Shown here: positions 30,152 to 39,501 of the stretch, in pieces
Position numbering within the stretch: the stretch's first letter is position 1
Layout of the letters: each line of letters opens with the position of its first letter
Assembly: GCA_002345575.1 (NCBI GenBank)
Contig: DDVX01000019.1
Span: forward strand, 349,932 to 413,931
DNA length: 64,000 bases
Source of the DNA: Stutzerimonas stutzeri
GTDB taxonomy: Bacteria; Pseudomonadota; Gammaproteobacteria; Pseudomonadales; Pseudomonadaceae
Reading direction: 5' to 3'
Made by a program: the position numbers and the translations under genes
The notes under the pieces: model-generated
Told to the model about the DNA's origin: nothing
The model's database searches: none
The model's input: the letters and a program-made list of their open reading frames with translations, nothing else

Positions 30152-31269
30152 TGCGTGAAGACACCTGCGACTACCGTCAGCTGTTTCTCGCTGACGTACC
30201 GATGGTGGATGTGCGGGCGCCGGTAGAGTTCGCCAAGGGTTCGTTTCCCGGTGTTATCAGCCTGCCGCTGATGAACGACCTTGAGCGGCAGAAGGTTGGC
30301 ACCTGCTACAAGCAGCACGGCCAGCAGGCAGCCATCGAATTGGGCAACCGGTTGGTCAGTGGGTCGCTCAAGGCCGAGCGAATCGAAGCCTGGGCAGATT
30401 TCGCGCGTAACAACCCGCAGGGCTATATCTACTGCTTTCGCGGTGGGTTGCGTTCGCAAATCGTACAGCAGTGGCTGAAAAGCGAAGCGGGCATCGACTA
30501 TCCGCGGGTCACCGGTGGCTACAAGGCGCTGCGGCATTTCCTCCTCGATACCCTCGAGAAGGCTGCGACCGGACTGGAATTTGTGCTGGTCGGAGGTATG
30601 ACCGGCACCGGCAAGACTGAAGTGCTGGCTCGACTCGACAACAGCAGCGTGGATCTTGAGGGTCTGGCCAATCATCGCGGATCAAGCTTCGGCAAGCGCG
30701 CTACGCCGCAGCCGGGACAAATCGACTTCGAAAATGCGCTGGCGGTCCGCCTGTTGAAAATGCAGGCCGTCAACATCAGCCAGTTCGTGCTTGAGGATGA
30801 GGCGCGTCTGGTGGGTCGCTGCGCGGTCCCGCTGCCGCTATACCAGGGCATGCAGCAGTATCCGTTGGTGTGGCTGGAAGACAGCCTAGAAGGGCGGGTT
30901 GAACGCATCCTTAAGGATTATGTAGTCGATCTCTGTAGTGAGTTCATCGTCGAGCAGGGTGATACTGGATTCAGCGCCTTTGCTGAGCGTTTGCAGCAAA
31001 GCCTTGTCAATATCAGCAAGCGCCTGGGCGGTGAGCAATACAAGCGCCTGGCCTTAATCATGGATCAAGCGCTTGCTGAGCAGGCTCGCAGCGGTGCGGT
31101 GGATCTGCATCGCGACTGGATCGCAGCTCTGCTCACCGATTATTACGACCCGATGTACGTCTATCAGCGTGAGAGCAAGGCCGCCCGGATCGAATTTGCT
31201 GGCGAGCAGGACGCAGTCGTGGAGTTTCTCCGCGAGCGTTCCGCCCGCAAGCACACTGAAGCCCTTTAA
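30151..31269 (+). CDS. mnmH: tRNA 2-selenouridine synthase
   Basis: Replaces sulfur of 2-thiouridine at tRNA wobble position 34 with selenium via a geranylated intermediate (also called SelU/YbbB). 372 residues. The N-terminal rhodanese domain has its active Cys in YIYCFRGGLRSQ, and the C-terminal P-loop domain has GGMTGTGKTEVL. Uses selenophosphate from the overlapping selD. The ATG at 30151 is preferred over the TTG one codon earlier. Confidence 0.96.
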   Translation: MREDTCDYRQLFLADVPMVDVRAPVEFAKGSFPGVISLPLMNDLERQKVGTCYKQHGQQAAIELGNRLVSGSLKAERIEAWADFARNNPQGYIYCFRGGLRSQIVQQWLKSEAGIDYPRVTGGYKALRHFLLDTLEKAATGLEFVLVGGMTGTGKTEVLARLDNSSVDLEGLANHRGSSFGKRATPQPGQIDFENALAVRLLKMQAVNISQFVLEDEARLVGRCAVPLPLYQGMQQYPLVWLEDSLEGRVERILKDYVVDLCSEFIVEQGDTGFSAFAERLQQSLVNISKRLGGEQYKRLALIMDQALAEQARSGAVDLHRDWIAALLTDYYDPMYVYQRESKAARIEFAGEQDAVVEFLRERSARKHTEAL

Positions 31270-31283
31270 AGAAGGAATTGGCA

Positions 31284-31562
31284 ATGAAGCATCTGATCTG
31301 TTTATCCCTGCTGGCCCTGACCCTGACCGGTTGCGCCGCAAAAACCGCCTACCGTGACAGCTGTGCCTCGCATCTGGATGCCGCCTGGAGCGAGCAAAGC
31401 CTGGCCGAGGCGGAAGGCTTCGCTGGCACCGTTAGCTATTCCAAGGCGATGACCCTGCTCACGGCCGCCAAGACCCAGCAGCAGTTCGAGGCTTATCGGG
31501 GCTGTACCCAAAAGGCCAAGAAAGCGCGTTTCTACCTGCGTGAATCGCGCGCTGGGCGCTGA
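31284..31562 (+). CDS. Small predicted lipoprotein
   Basis: 92 residues with a lipoprotein signal (KHLICLSLLALTLTGC, lipobox LTGC, acylated Cys17), then a hydrophilic helical domain ending in a Lys/Arg-rich region with CTQKAKKARFYL. Two further cysteines in the mature part (in DSCAS and RGCTQ) could pair. GAAGGAA precedes the ATG. 14 bp after mnmH. Function unknown. Confidence 0.8.
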   Translation: MKHLICLSLLALTLTGCAAKTAYRDSCASHLDAAWSEQSLAEAEGFAGTVSYSKAMTLLTAAKTQQQFEAYRGCTQKAKKARFYLRESRAGR

Positions 31563-31657
31563 CAGACTTGAAACCCAGGTAGGTGCTTCACAACTTCGTC
31601 ACAAGAGGTTGCCTGCACCTTTGCCTGTGACACCTGGGATCAGTAGCATCGTCGCGA

Positions 31658-32593
31658 ATGGCAACGGAGAGCGTCATGCGCGCACGATTGGAAGTCTGTC
31701 TACAAGCGGTCAATGAAGTCCTGCTCGGCAAGCAATCACAGATACAATTGGCAATGGCCTGCCTGCTGGCGCGGGGGCACCTGCTGATCGAAGACCTGCC
31801 CGGTATGGGCAAGACTACCCTGAGCCACACCCTTGCCAAGGTCATGGGGCTGGAGTTCCAGCGTATCCAGTTCACTTCCGACCTGCTGCCGGGGGATATT
31901 CTCGGAACTTCAGTGTTCGACAAGGACAGCGGGCAGTTCGTTTTCCATCCGGGACCGATCTTCGCCGAGCTGGTGTTGGCCGACGAAATCAACCGGGCGA
32001 CGCCAAAAAGCCAGAGCGCCCTGCTCGAAGCGATGGAGGAGGGCCAAGTCACCATCGAGGGCGCTACGCGGCCTTTGCCCGAACCTTTCTTCGTGATTGC
32101 TACGCAAAATCCGGTCAGCTCCGGCGGTACTTTTACCTTGCCAGAATCGCAGCTGGACCGCTTTCTCATGCGCTTGTCGCTGGGCTATCCGGCGAAAGCG
32201 GCAGAGAAGGCGCTGCTGCTTGGTGACCCGCGACGTGACCTGCTGGCACGGCTTGAGCCGGTGCTGGATCGCGCCACGCTGGTCGCGATCCAGAAGGCCG
32301 TGGCCCAGGTGCGCGTCAGCGATGCGCTTGTCGATTACGTGCTGCGGCTGGTTGAGGCGACTCGTACCCAGCCGCAGTTCGCCTGGGGACTTTCGCCGCG
32401 AGGTAGCCTTGCCTTGCTGGCAGCGGCTCGGGCCTGGGCCTATCTGGATGATCGTGACTATGTGATTCCCGAGGACGTGCAGGCCGTGCTGCCGTCGGTG
32501 GCCGGGCATCGCTTGCGCGAACGTGCAGATGCCGGTGGCCATGGTGGCGGTGCACTGGTGCAGTGGCTGCTGCGCGAAGTGCCGGCGCTCTGA
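31658..32593 (+). CDS. MoxR family AAA+ ATPase
   Basis: 311-residue AAA+ chaperone-like ATPase. Walker A PGMGKTT (Lys52), Walker B VLADEINRA and sensor sequence IATQNP are present. MoxR proteins work with DUF58/VWA proteins in maturation of membrane or periplasmic complexes. First gene of the moxR-DUF58-tgpA operon. A second in-frame ATG at 31676, preceded by GGAGAG, could be the true start. Confidence 0.93.
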   Translation: MATESVMRARLEVCLQAVNEVLLGKQSQIQLAMACLLARGHLLIEDLPGMGKTTLSHTLAKVMGLEFQRIQFTSDLLPGDILGTSVFDKDSGQFVFHPGPIFAELVLADEINRATPKSQSALLEAMEEGQVTIEGATRPLPEPFFVIATQNPVSSGGTFTLPESQLDRFLMRLSLGYPAKAAEKALLLGDPRRDLLARLEPVLDRATLVAIQKAVAQVRVSDALVDYVLRLVEATRTQPQFAWGLSPRGSLALLAAARAWAYLDDRDYVIPEDVQAVLPSVAGHRLRERADAGGHGGGALVQWLLREVPAL

Positions 32594-32609
32594 TGTCGAC
32601 TTGCGCCCC

Positions 32610-33566
32610 ATGAGGCTGCTGCCGCGTACCCGCGAGCGCTGGTTGCTCAAACGCATCCCGCCGGGACCAAGCGTGCGCCTCGACCAGCGGCGAATCTTCA
32701 TCATGCCCAGTGCGGTCGGCATGGCCTTCATGATCGCGTTGTTGCTGATGCTGGTGGCGGCCATCAACTACCAGAACAGTTTGGCCTATGCGCTGACCTT
32801 TTTGCTCGGCTCGGTATTTGTCGTGACCATTCTGCACACCTGGCACAACCTCGCCGGCCTGGTGCTGCAGGCGGCGGGCGCCGATGCGGTGTTTCTCGGT
32901 GAACAGGTGCGCTTTCGTGTTCGCCTGGAAAGTCGGGGTCGTCTGTACCAGGCCGTTGCGCTGTGCTGGCCGGGTGGCAAGCTACAGCGGGTCGATGTTC
33001 CCGCCTGTGGCACCAGCGAAGTCGAGCTCAGCCTGCCAAGCGAACGCCGTGGCCGCCTGCGCCCTGGCCGACTGCGGGTCGAAAGCCGCTTTCCGCTGGG
33101 GCTGCTGGTGGCCTGGAGCTGGGTCGATCTGCAGTTGACAGCGCTTGTTTATCCGAGGCCCGAAGACGGCGAGCTGCCGCAAACGGCAGGAATTGATGAC
33201 GAGGACGAAGGCAGCCGGGCGCAGGGTCCCGGTGTGGATGACTATCAGGGCCTGCGTCACTGGCAGCCCGGTGACTCGCGGCGACGGCTGCACTGGAAGG
33301 CTTTCTCCCGCGGCCAAGGTTTGTTGGTAAAGGACTTTTCTGCGTTGGCCGGTCAGGAGCCTCTGCTTGATCTGGATGCCCTCGATGGCGACCTCGAGGC
33401 ACGACTCTCGCGGCTCTGCCACTGGGTCGTCGAGTTATCGGCACGCCAGCAGCCCTTTGCCTTGCGCCTTGCCGGGAAGACGCTCGGGCCGGACGAGGGC
33501 GCCGACCATCGCAACCGTTGCCTGCGCGAGCTGGCCCTGTTCGGCCAGCAGGAGCGTGAGCCGTGA
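32610..33566 (+). CDS. DUF58 domain protein
   Basis: 318 residues. Two adjacent N-terminal TM helices (about residues 28-75), then a beta-rich region and the DUF58 signature GLRHWQPGDSRRRLHWKAFSR (about residues 228-250), characteristic of proteins encoded with MoxR ATPases. Likely the membrane partner linking the ATPase to TgpA. ATG at 32610 is 16 bp after the moxR stop; GTGA overlap with the next gene. Confidence 0.88.
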   Translation: MRLLPRTRERWLLKRIPPGPSVRLDQRRIFIMPSAVGMAFMIALLLMLVAAINYQNSLAYALTFLLGSVFVVTILHTWHNLAGLVLQAAGADAVFLGEQVRFRVRLESRGRLYQAVALCWPGGKLQRVDVPACGTSEVELSLPSERRGRLRPGRLRVESRFPLGLLVAWSWVDLQLTALVYPRPEDGELPQTAGIDDEDEGSRAQGPGVDDYQGLRHWQPGDSRRRLHWKAFSRGQGLLVKDFSALAGQEPLLDLDALDGDLEARLSRLCHWVVELSARQQPFALRLAGKTLGPDEGADHRNRCLRELALFGQQEREP

Positions 33567-35557
33567 GCACGGCGCAGCCAATCCCACGTAACGGCCTGAT
33601 CTGGCTACTGGTGGCCCAACTGCTGGTGATCATGCCGCATCTGAGTCACCTGCCGCTGTGGATCATCGGTCTCTGGCTCGGTTGTGCGGTCTGGAGGGTG
33701 CGTATCTTCCGCATGCAGGCGCGCTATCCACGAGGCTGGATGAAGGTGCTGCTGATGATCGGTGCCGGTTTCGGTGTGTATCTATCGCGGGGGAGCCTGA
33801 TCGGTCTTGAGGCCGGCGTTGTACTCTTGGTCGCCGCCTTCATCCTCAAACTGGTGGAAATGCGCAGCCGTCGCGATGCAGTCGTGCTGATTTTCCTCGG
33901 TTTTTTTACCGTGGTTACCAGCTACCTGTTCAATGACAGCCTACTGGCCGGAATCTACAGCCTGCTGCCGGTCACGGCGTTGCTGGCGGCCATGATCGGC
34001 TTGCAGCAGAGCGCTGGCGGCACTCATCCGTGGCCGACACTGCGTCTGGCCGGTTCGCTGTTGCTGCAGGCAGTGCCGTTGATGCTGTTGTTGTTTTTGC
34101 TGTTTCCACGCTTCGGTCCGCTCTGGTCGCTGCCGCAGCCCAAGGATCGAGCGGTTTCCGGCTTGGCCGACAGTATGTCGCCAGGAGATATCGCCGAGCT
34201 GAGCCGCTCTTCCGCGCTGGCTTTTCGTGCCAGCTTCGAGGGGCCGATCCCTGCGCGGGATCGTCTCTATTGGCGCGCCGTGACTTTTGAGCGCTTTGAT
34301 GGTCGGCGCTGGTCGCAGTCTTTTGCCGCGCAGGTTCAGGATGCGCCGGAATGGACCGTGCGCGGTCCGGCACTGAACTACAGCATCGTCATGCAGCCCA
34401 GCGGACGTCCCTGGTTGTATGCGCTGGATGTGGGTGAAGTCGATGCGGATGGCGTGCGTTTGATGACGGATTTCCACCTGCAGCGGCGGCGACCGGTGGA
34501 CAAACCGTTGCTGTACCAGGCCACTTCTTGGCCTGACGCCCTGCGCGAGCCTCAGCCGGCGCTCGCTACCTTGGAGCGCTCGTTGCAGTTGCCAAGCGAG
34601 GGAAACCCCCGAGCGCGCACTTGGGCGGCACAGCTGCGTCGAGAACACCAAGACCCCGAAGCGGTTGTGCAGGCACTGTTGCGCCATTTCAACCGGCAGC
34701 CTTATGGCTACACCTTGCGTCCGCCACCGGTAGGCAACGAAATCGTCGATGACTTTCTTTTCAAGACCCTCAACGGCTTCTGTATCCATTACGCCGGTGC
34801 GATGACTTTCGTGCTGCGAGCCGCCGGAGTTCCCGCGCGGGTGGTGGCGGGTTATCAGGGCGGGGAAATTAATCCAGCCGGCAATTACCTGTCGGTGCGC
34901 CAACTAGATGCCCATGCCTGGGTCGAATACTGGGTAGCTGAGCGCGGCTGGACCAGCGTCGATCCGACCTTCCAGGTGGCGCCGCAGCGTATTGAGCTGG
35001 GCCTCGAAGAGGCGCTTGCCGATGAGCAAAGCCTGTTCGAGGACTCTCCGATGACCCTGCGCCGCTACCGGGATATCGGCTGGCTCAACGAGCTCCGCTT
35101 CGGCTGGGACAATCTCAACTACGGCTGGCAGCGCTGGGTGCTCGATTATCAAGGCGAGCGCCAACTGCGCACACTGAAAAACTTGTTCGGCGATCTCGAT
35201 GCGCGTCAGTTAGGTATGTTGCTAGTCGTCTGTGCCAGCGTACTAATTGCTTTGCTGGCGCTATTGCTGCTCAAGCCCTGGCAGTTCGAGCGTGATCCGC
35301 AACTACAACTGTTCCGACGCTTCGAGCGCCAGCTGGCGCGGCGTGGGCTGCTCCGCGGAGAAGGCGAGGGCGCGCGCGACTTTGCGGAGCGGGCGGCGCG
35401 CCAGATGCCTGACCAGGCTGAAGCCATCACCGACTTCGCCCGTCTGTATGAGCGAGCACGCTATGCCGGTGAGGCAGTCGACAAGGCTACGATGCAGGGC
35501 GCGCTGGCCAGGCTTGGTCGCCGGCCGTGGCATTCGAGAGCGCGCAGGAAACTGTAA
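33563..35557 (+). CDS. tgpA: Membrane transglutaminase-like protein TgpA
   Basis: 664 residues, GTG start overlapping the DUF58 stop. N-terminal DUF3488 region with about six TM helices (1-195), periplasmic transglutaminase core with catalytic Cys407 (NGFCIHYAGAM), a downstream His in LDAHAWVEYW and Asp in TSVDPTF, one more TM helix (about 550-572), and a cytoplasmic C-terminal DUF4129-type tail. The homologue in P. aeruginosa is reported as important for viability. Operon with moxR and DUF58 suggests a joint envelope role. Confidence 0.93.
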   Translation: MSTAQPIPRNGLIWLLVAQLLVIMPHLSHLPLWIIGLWLGCAVWRVRIFRMQARYPRGWMKVLLMIGAGFGVYLSRGSLIGLEAGVVLLVAAFILKLVEMRSRRDAVVLIFLGFFTVVTSYLFNDSLLAGIYSLLPVTALLAAMIGLQQSAGGTHPWPTLRLAGSLLLQAVPLMLLLFLLFPRFGPLWSLPQPKDRAVSGLADSMSPGDIAELSRSSALAFRASFEGPIPARDRLYWRAVTFERFDGRRWSQSFAAQVQDAPEWTVRGPALNYSIVMQPSGRPWLYALDVGEVDADGVRLMTDFHLQRRRPVDKPLLYQATSWPDALREPQPALATLERSLQLPSEGNPRARTWAAQLRREHQDPEAVVQALLRHFNRQPYGYTLRPPPVGNEIVDDFLFKTLNGFCIHYAGAMTFVLRAAGVPARVVAGYQGGEINPAGNYLSVRQLDAHAWVEYWVAERGWTSVDPTFQVAPQRIELGLEEALADEQSLFEDSPMTLRRYRDIGWLNELRFGWDNLNYGWQRWVLDYQGERQLRTLKNLFGDLDARQLGMLLVVCASVLIALLALLLLKPWQFERDPQLQLFRRFERQLARRGLLRGEGEGARDFAERAARQMPDQAEAITDFARLYERARYAGEAVDKATMQGALARLGRRPWHSRARRKL

Positions 35558-35698
35558 GGCAGAAGTTATTCGGCTTTGGTGTGGTTAACGCTGAATGAAT
35601 TCGGCCCTAAGGATTGGCTGATTTCCCTCCGCCACGAGCGCATCCAGCTCGCCGGGTGACGCTAAGATAGCGGCCAATAATTTGCGCCAGAGGCCAGT

Positions 35699-36496
35699 AT
35701 GACCCTTTCTGAACTGATACAAGCCGTGCGTGACAATCCGCAGGACGTCGTCGTGCCTGCCAGCTGGGGGCAGGGTCGTGCGGGGTTTGGTGGGCTGGCG
35801 GCGGCGTTGGTCTATGAGGCCATGCGGGCGCAGGTGCCTGAGGATCGCCCGGTGCGTTCGCTGGCCATCACCTTCGTCGGCCCGCTGCAGGTGGACACCG
35901 CTGTCAGCTTCGAAGCCGAGGTGTTGCGTGAAGGCAAGGCCGTCAGCCAGGTACTCGGCCGCGCTGTGCAGAACGGCCAAGTAGTGACGCTGGTGCAGGG
36001 CAGTTTCGGCGCTGCGCGCAGCTCTGTCGTTACGGTAGAGGCAGAGCCGGCTCCGAGCATGCCGGCGCTGGAAGCTTGCCAGGAGTTGCCCTACATACCT
36101 GGCGTTACACCGGAATTTACTCGCCATCTGGTCATGCGCTGGGGCGTCGGCGGTCTGCCGTTCAGCGGCAACACTTCGCGAGAAATGGGTGGCTGGGTAC
36201 GCCAGCGTGGCGGGGTCGAGCGTGAGCCGCTCACCGTCGCCCATCAGCTGGCGCTGGTGGACGCCTGGCCGCCTGCGGTGCTGCCGCACCTGAAGTCTTT
36301 TGCACCGGGCAGTTCGCTGACCTGGACCATCGAATTCGTGCAGCCACTGCCAGCTGTGGATACCCACGACTGGTGCCAGTACCGTGCGGTGATCGAGCAC
36401 GCCCGTGATGGCTACGGCCACTGCGCCGCAGCACTCTGGAGTGCGCAGGGCGAGCTACTGGCGCTGAGCCGGCAGACAGTGACGGTGTTCGGTTAA
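35699..36496 (+). CDS. TesB-like double-hotdog acyl-CoA thioesterase
   Basis: 265-residue protein with two tandem hotdog halves (about 10-115 and 150-265) as in TesB-type and acyl-CoA thioesterase II-like enzymes. Visible are WGQGRAGFGGLAAALVYEAM in the first half and LTWTIEFVQPLP in the second. Probably hydrolyses medium or long acyl-CoA; the exact substrate is unknown. Convergent with tatD, 12 bp apart. Confidence 0.85.
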   Translation: MTLSELIQAVRDNPQDVVVPASWGQGRAGFGGLAAALVYEAMRAQVPEDRPVRSLAITFVGPLQVDTAVSFEAEVLREGKAVSQVLGRAVQNGQVVTLVQGSFGAARSSVVTVEAEPAPSMPALEACQELPYIPGVTPEFTRHLVMRWGVGGLPFSGNTSREMGGWVRQRGGVEREPLTVAHQLALVDAWPPAVLPHLKSFAPGSSLTWTIEFVQPLPAVDTHDWCQYRAVIEHARDGYGHCAAALWSAQGELLALSRQTVTVFG

Positions 36497-36508
36497 AGAC
36501 GCAGCGCT

Positions 36509-37321
36509 CTAACGTTCAGCCGCATCCAAAGGCTGAATGCCGAAGAACCGCTGGGCACAAGCCGTGCTGCTGGCTGCCAGTTCCTGTTCGCTCACGCTCC
36601 GGTGCCGAGCAACTTCGCGCAGCACCTCGGGCAGATACGCCGGCTCGTTTTGCTTGGGCCGTGGCCGCAAGGTGCGGGGCAGCAAGTAGGGCGCATCGCT
36701 TTCAAGCATGAGGCGTTCGCTGGGTATATCACGCACCAGCGGATGCAGATGCGTGCCGCGGCGCTCGTCGCAGATCCAGCCGGTAATGCCGATGTGCAGA
36801 TCAAGGTCGAGATAGGCGTAGAGCGCGCGCTTTTCGCCGGTGAAGCAGTGCACCACGGCGGCGCTGAGTTGATCGCGGAACGGCCGGATGATGTCAGCCA
36901 GGCGCTGGTCGGCTTCGCGCTCATGGAGAAAGACCGGCAAGCCGGTTTCCACGGCAAGCTGCAGGTGTTCTTCAAGTACTCGCTCCTGCTGCGCGCGCGG
37001 AGAAAGATCGCGATTGAAGTCCAAACCGCATTCACCCACCGCTCGCACCTCGGGTTCGGCGAGCAATTGTCTGAGTTCTGCAGCGCTCTGCGAGGACCAC
37101 TGGCTTGCTTCGTGTGGGTGAATGCCTGCGGTGCAGAATAATCGTTGGCGGCTTTCGTCCAGTTCGCGGCAGAGCGTCATGGCCGCTTCGCTTTCGCTTA
37201 GGTTGGTACCGGTCAGCACCATCTGCATTACCCCGGCGGCATACGCGCGGTCGAGAATAGCGCGTGGATCCTTGCTGAAGGTCGGATGTGTCAGGTTGAC
37301 GCCAATATCGACAAGCTGCAT
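36509..37321 (-). CDS. tatD: TatD family metal-dependent DNase
   Basis: TIM-barrel metal-dependent hydrolase with 3'-exonuclease activity in the family. The N-terminus MQLVDIGVNLTHPTFSKD and AGIHPHEASQW are closer to E. coli TatD proper than to YcfH/YjjV. Metal-ligand motifs GECGLDFNRD and the late ESDAPYLLPR are present. The ATG at 37321 (270 residues) has GAGG upstream and matches the usual start; a GTG four codons earlier is possible. Confidence 0.9.
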   Translation of the reverse strand: MQLVDIGVNLTHPTFSKDPRAILDRAYAAGVMQMVLTGTNLSESEAAMTLCRELDESRQRLFCTAGIHPHEASQWSSQSAAELRQLLAEPEVRAVGECGLDFNRDLSPRAQQERVLEEHLQLAVETGLPVFLHEREADQRLADIIRPFRDQLSAAVVHCFTGEKRALYAYLDLDLHIGITGWICDERRGTHLHPLVRDIPSERLMLESDAPYLLPRTLRPRPKQNEPAYLPEVLREVARHRSVSEQELAASSTACAQRFFGIQPLDAAER

Positions 37322-37497
37322 GAACAGCCTCACTTATGAAATGAAAATATAACTATGTAATTCAGTAGTTTATATCTAGTACTTCAGGTGTTAAATCGCA
37401 TACTGCTGGCGGACGGCTAAGTGCTGTGAGAACCTTCGCCGCCTGCGGCTGAGCTGACCGTAGGGCTTCTCGTCCATTCGAGCCGATATCGCTGCCA

Positions 37498-38907
37498 ATG
37501 ACCCGACTACTGCCTCTGCTGCTCTGTTTGCTGATGCTTGCGCCGTGGCCAGCTGCTGCGCGTGTGGCTGGCCCGCAGGCCGGACAGGGCACGGATACGG
37601 TACGCGATCTGGCTCAGATTCGCCGCAGCGGATTATTGCGGGTGCTGGTAAATCAGAGCCGCAACAGCTCAGGTGAAGTGAAGGGTGAAGCCATTGGCGT
37701 CGAGTATGTGCGCCTGCGTGCATTCGAGCAGTTTCTCAACCGGGACGCTCAAGGCCGCACGATCACTCTGAAAATAATCCCAAAGGCAAAGGACCAGCTA
37801 CTCGCCGCCCTGCAGCGCGGGGAGGGCGATCTGGTTGCGCCGGGTGAGTTGCTTGACCGGGGAACCATGCGCCAACTGAGCCGTACACGTGCCGTTGTGC
37901 CGAAGGTGCCGCTGGTGCTGGTTACGCGACAGGGCAGCCGTCGTCATACGCAGCTGCAGCAGTTCTCGGGCCGCAGCCTGGCCCTGCCGGCTGGCAGTGT
38001 CGCCGGCAACGCCGTAGAAAAGGTCAATCACGAGCTGATGCAGGCTGGGCGGGCGCCGATCATTGTGGAGTGGGTCGACTCGACGCTCGCCGTGGAGGAT
38101 GTGCTGGAAATGGTGCAGGCCGGTATTTACCCGGCCACTCTTGTTGAACGGAGCATTGCCGAGCGCTGGGCGAAGGTACTGCCGAAACTTCGCATCGAAT
38201 CGAAATTGGCGCTGGGCGAGCCGGCGGACATGCACTGGTTCGTGCACAAGGAAGCGAAGATGCTGCGTGCCAGTGCGGATCGCTTTCTGTCTGGCTATCG
38301 TGCACCCGAGAACCAGGACGCAGCCTTTGTCCGCGTCTATCGGCGTCTATATCGGGTGCAGAACCCATTGGATTCCGTGGGCCGCCAGCGCCTGGAAAAG
38401 GTCCGCCCGACATTGCAGCGTCACGCCCGGCAACAGGACATCGACTGGCTGAGCCTGGCGGCATTGGCGTTCAAGGAATCGACCCTCAATCCAGCGGCGC
38501 GTGGTGCTTCGGGCGCCACTGGGCTGATGCAGATGACGCCCGCTACGGCGCGTAGCATGGGCGTCTCGGATATCGGCACGCTGGATAACAACGTATTGGC
38601 CAGCGCCAGGTATCTAGCCAGCATTCGCCGCGATTTCTTCGCCAGCCCCAGGCTCAACGAACATGAACGTCTGGCGTTCATCTTCGCCGCCTACAACATG
38701 GGGCCGCAGCGGGTGCAGAGTCTGCGTGCCGAGGCCCGGCGCCGCGGCTACAACCCGGACCAGTGGTTCTTCCAGGTCGAACGCATCGCTATGGAAACCG
38801 TGGGAATGGGCGTGGTTAGCCACGTCAATGCGGTGAACAAGTATTACCTGGCGTACCACCGCGAACGCAACCTGCTGGAGGCTGGGCCGCAGCGTGCGGC
38901 CAATTAG
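37498..38907 (+). CDS. MltF-type lytic transglycosylase (SBP-like domain plus SLT domain)
   Basis: 469 residues. A signal peptide (MTRLLPLLLCLLMLAPWPAAA) has no lipobox cysteine, so this is probably a soluble or loosely attached periplasmic protein, unlike lipoprotein MltF. The middle part is an ABC solute-binding-like (SBP_bac_3) domain (about 40-280). The C-terminal SLT lysozyme-like domain has the catalytic Glu327 in LAFKESTLNP and the GATGLMQMTPATA and AAYNMGP motifs. Cleaves peptidoglycan glycan strands. Convergent with greB, with no gap. Confidence 0.9.
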   Translation: MTRLLPLLLCLLMLAPWPAAARVAGPQAGQGTDTVRDLAQIRRSGLLRVLVNQSRNSSGEVKGEAIGVEYVRLRAFEQFLNRDAQGRTITLKIIPKAKDQLLAALQRGEGDLVAPGELLDRGTMRQLSRTRAVVPKVPLVLVTRQGSRRHTQLQQFSGRSLALPAGSVAGNAVEKVNHELMQAGRAPIIVEWVDSTLAVEDVLEMVQAGIYPATLVERSIAERWAKVLPKLRIESKLALGEPADMHWFVHKEAKMLRASADRFLSGYRAPENQDAAFVRVYRRLYRVQNPLDSVGRQRLEKVRPTLQRHARQQDIDWLSLAALAFKESTLNPAARGASGATGLMQMTPATARSMGVSDIGTLDNNVLASARYLASIRRDFFASPRLNEHERLAFIFAAYNMGPQRVQSLRAEARRRGYNPDQWFFQVERIAMETVGMGVVSHVNAVNKYYLAYHRERNLLEAGPQRAAN

Positions 38908-39405
38908 CTAGGGATAATCGATAGCGACGATATACCAGAGCCTGTATCCGGTAGGTGTCTGCACCTGCACCTCAGCATCCAAAGGCTTACCTACAAGGGC
39001 TCTGGCCAGGGGCGAGTCGATACTGATCAGTCCCTGTTTGAGGTCCAGCTCATCAGGTCCGACGATGCGGTAGCGGGCCTGTTCGCCATCTTCGTCTTCT
39101 ACGGTTACCCAGGCGCCAAAGTACACCTTGCCCGGATCACTTGGGCGTTCGCTGACAACCTTGAGCTTCTCCAGTCGCTTGCTGAGAAAGCGCACGCGGC
39201 TGTCGATCTCGCGCAGCATCTTCTTCCCGTAGGTGTATTCGGCGTTTTCCGAACGATCGCCTTGCGCGGCGGCTTCGCTGACTGACTGAGTCACCTGTGG
39301 GCGCTTGACGTGCCATAGCTCGTGCAGCTCGGCACGCAGTCGCGCCTCACCTTCAGGAGTAATCAGCGGGGTGCCGGCGGGGCGCGGTGGACGGTAACGG
39401 CTCAT
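38908..39405 (-). CDS. greB: Transcription elongation factor GreB
   Basis: 165 residues. N-terminal coiled coil with the conserved acidic tip region (QGDRSENAEYTYGKKMLREID) that enters the RNA polymerase secondary channel to stimulate cleavage of backtracked RNA, then the FKBP-like C-terminal domain. The EYTYGKKMLREID and YFGAWVTVEDE stretches place it in GreB rather than GreA. The stop directly abuts the convergent transglycosylase gene. Confidence 0.95.
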   Translation of the reverse strand: MSRYRPPRPAGTPLITPEGEARLRAELHELWHVKRPQVTQSVSEAAAQGDRSENAEYTYGKKMLREIDSRVRFLSKRLEKLKVVSERPSDPGKVYFGAWVTVEDEDGEQARYRIVGPDELDLKQGLISIDSPLARALVGKPLDAEVQVQTPTGYRLWYIVAIDYP

Positions 39406-39501
39406 GAACTATCCGGTTCGGCTGTGGAGGCCGGACATTGTAAGCCAGCTGCCCGTTTCGGCTAGCGGCACCCTTATGAAACGGGCAATGGCTCCATTGA
39501 T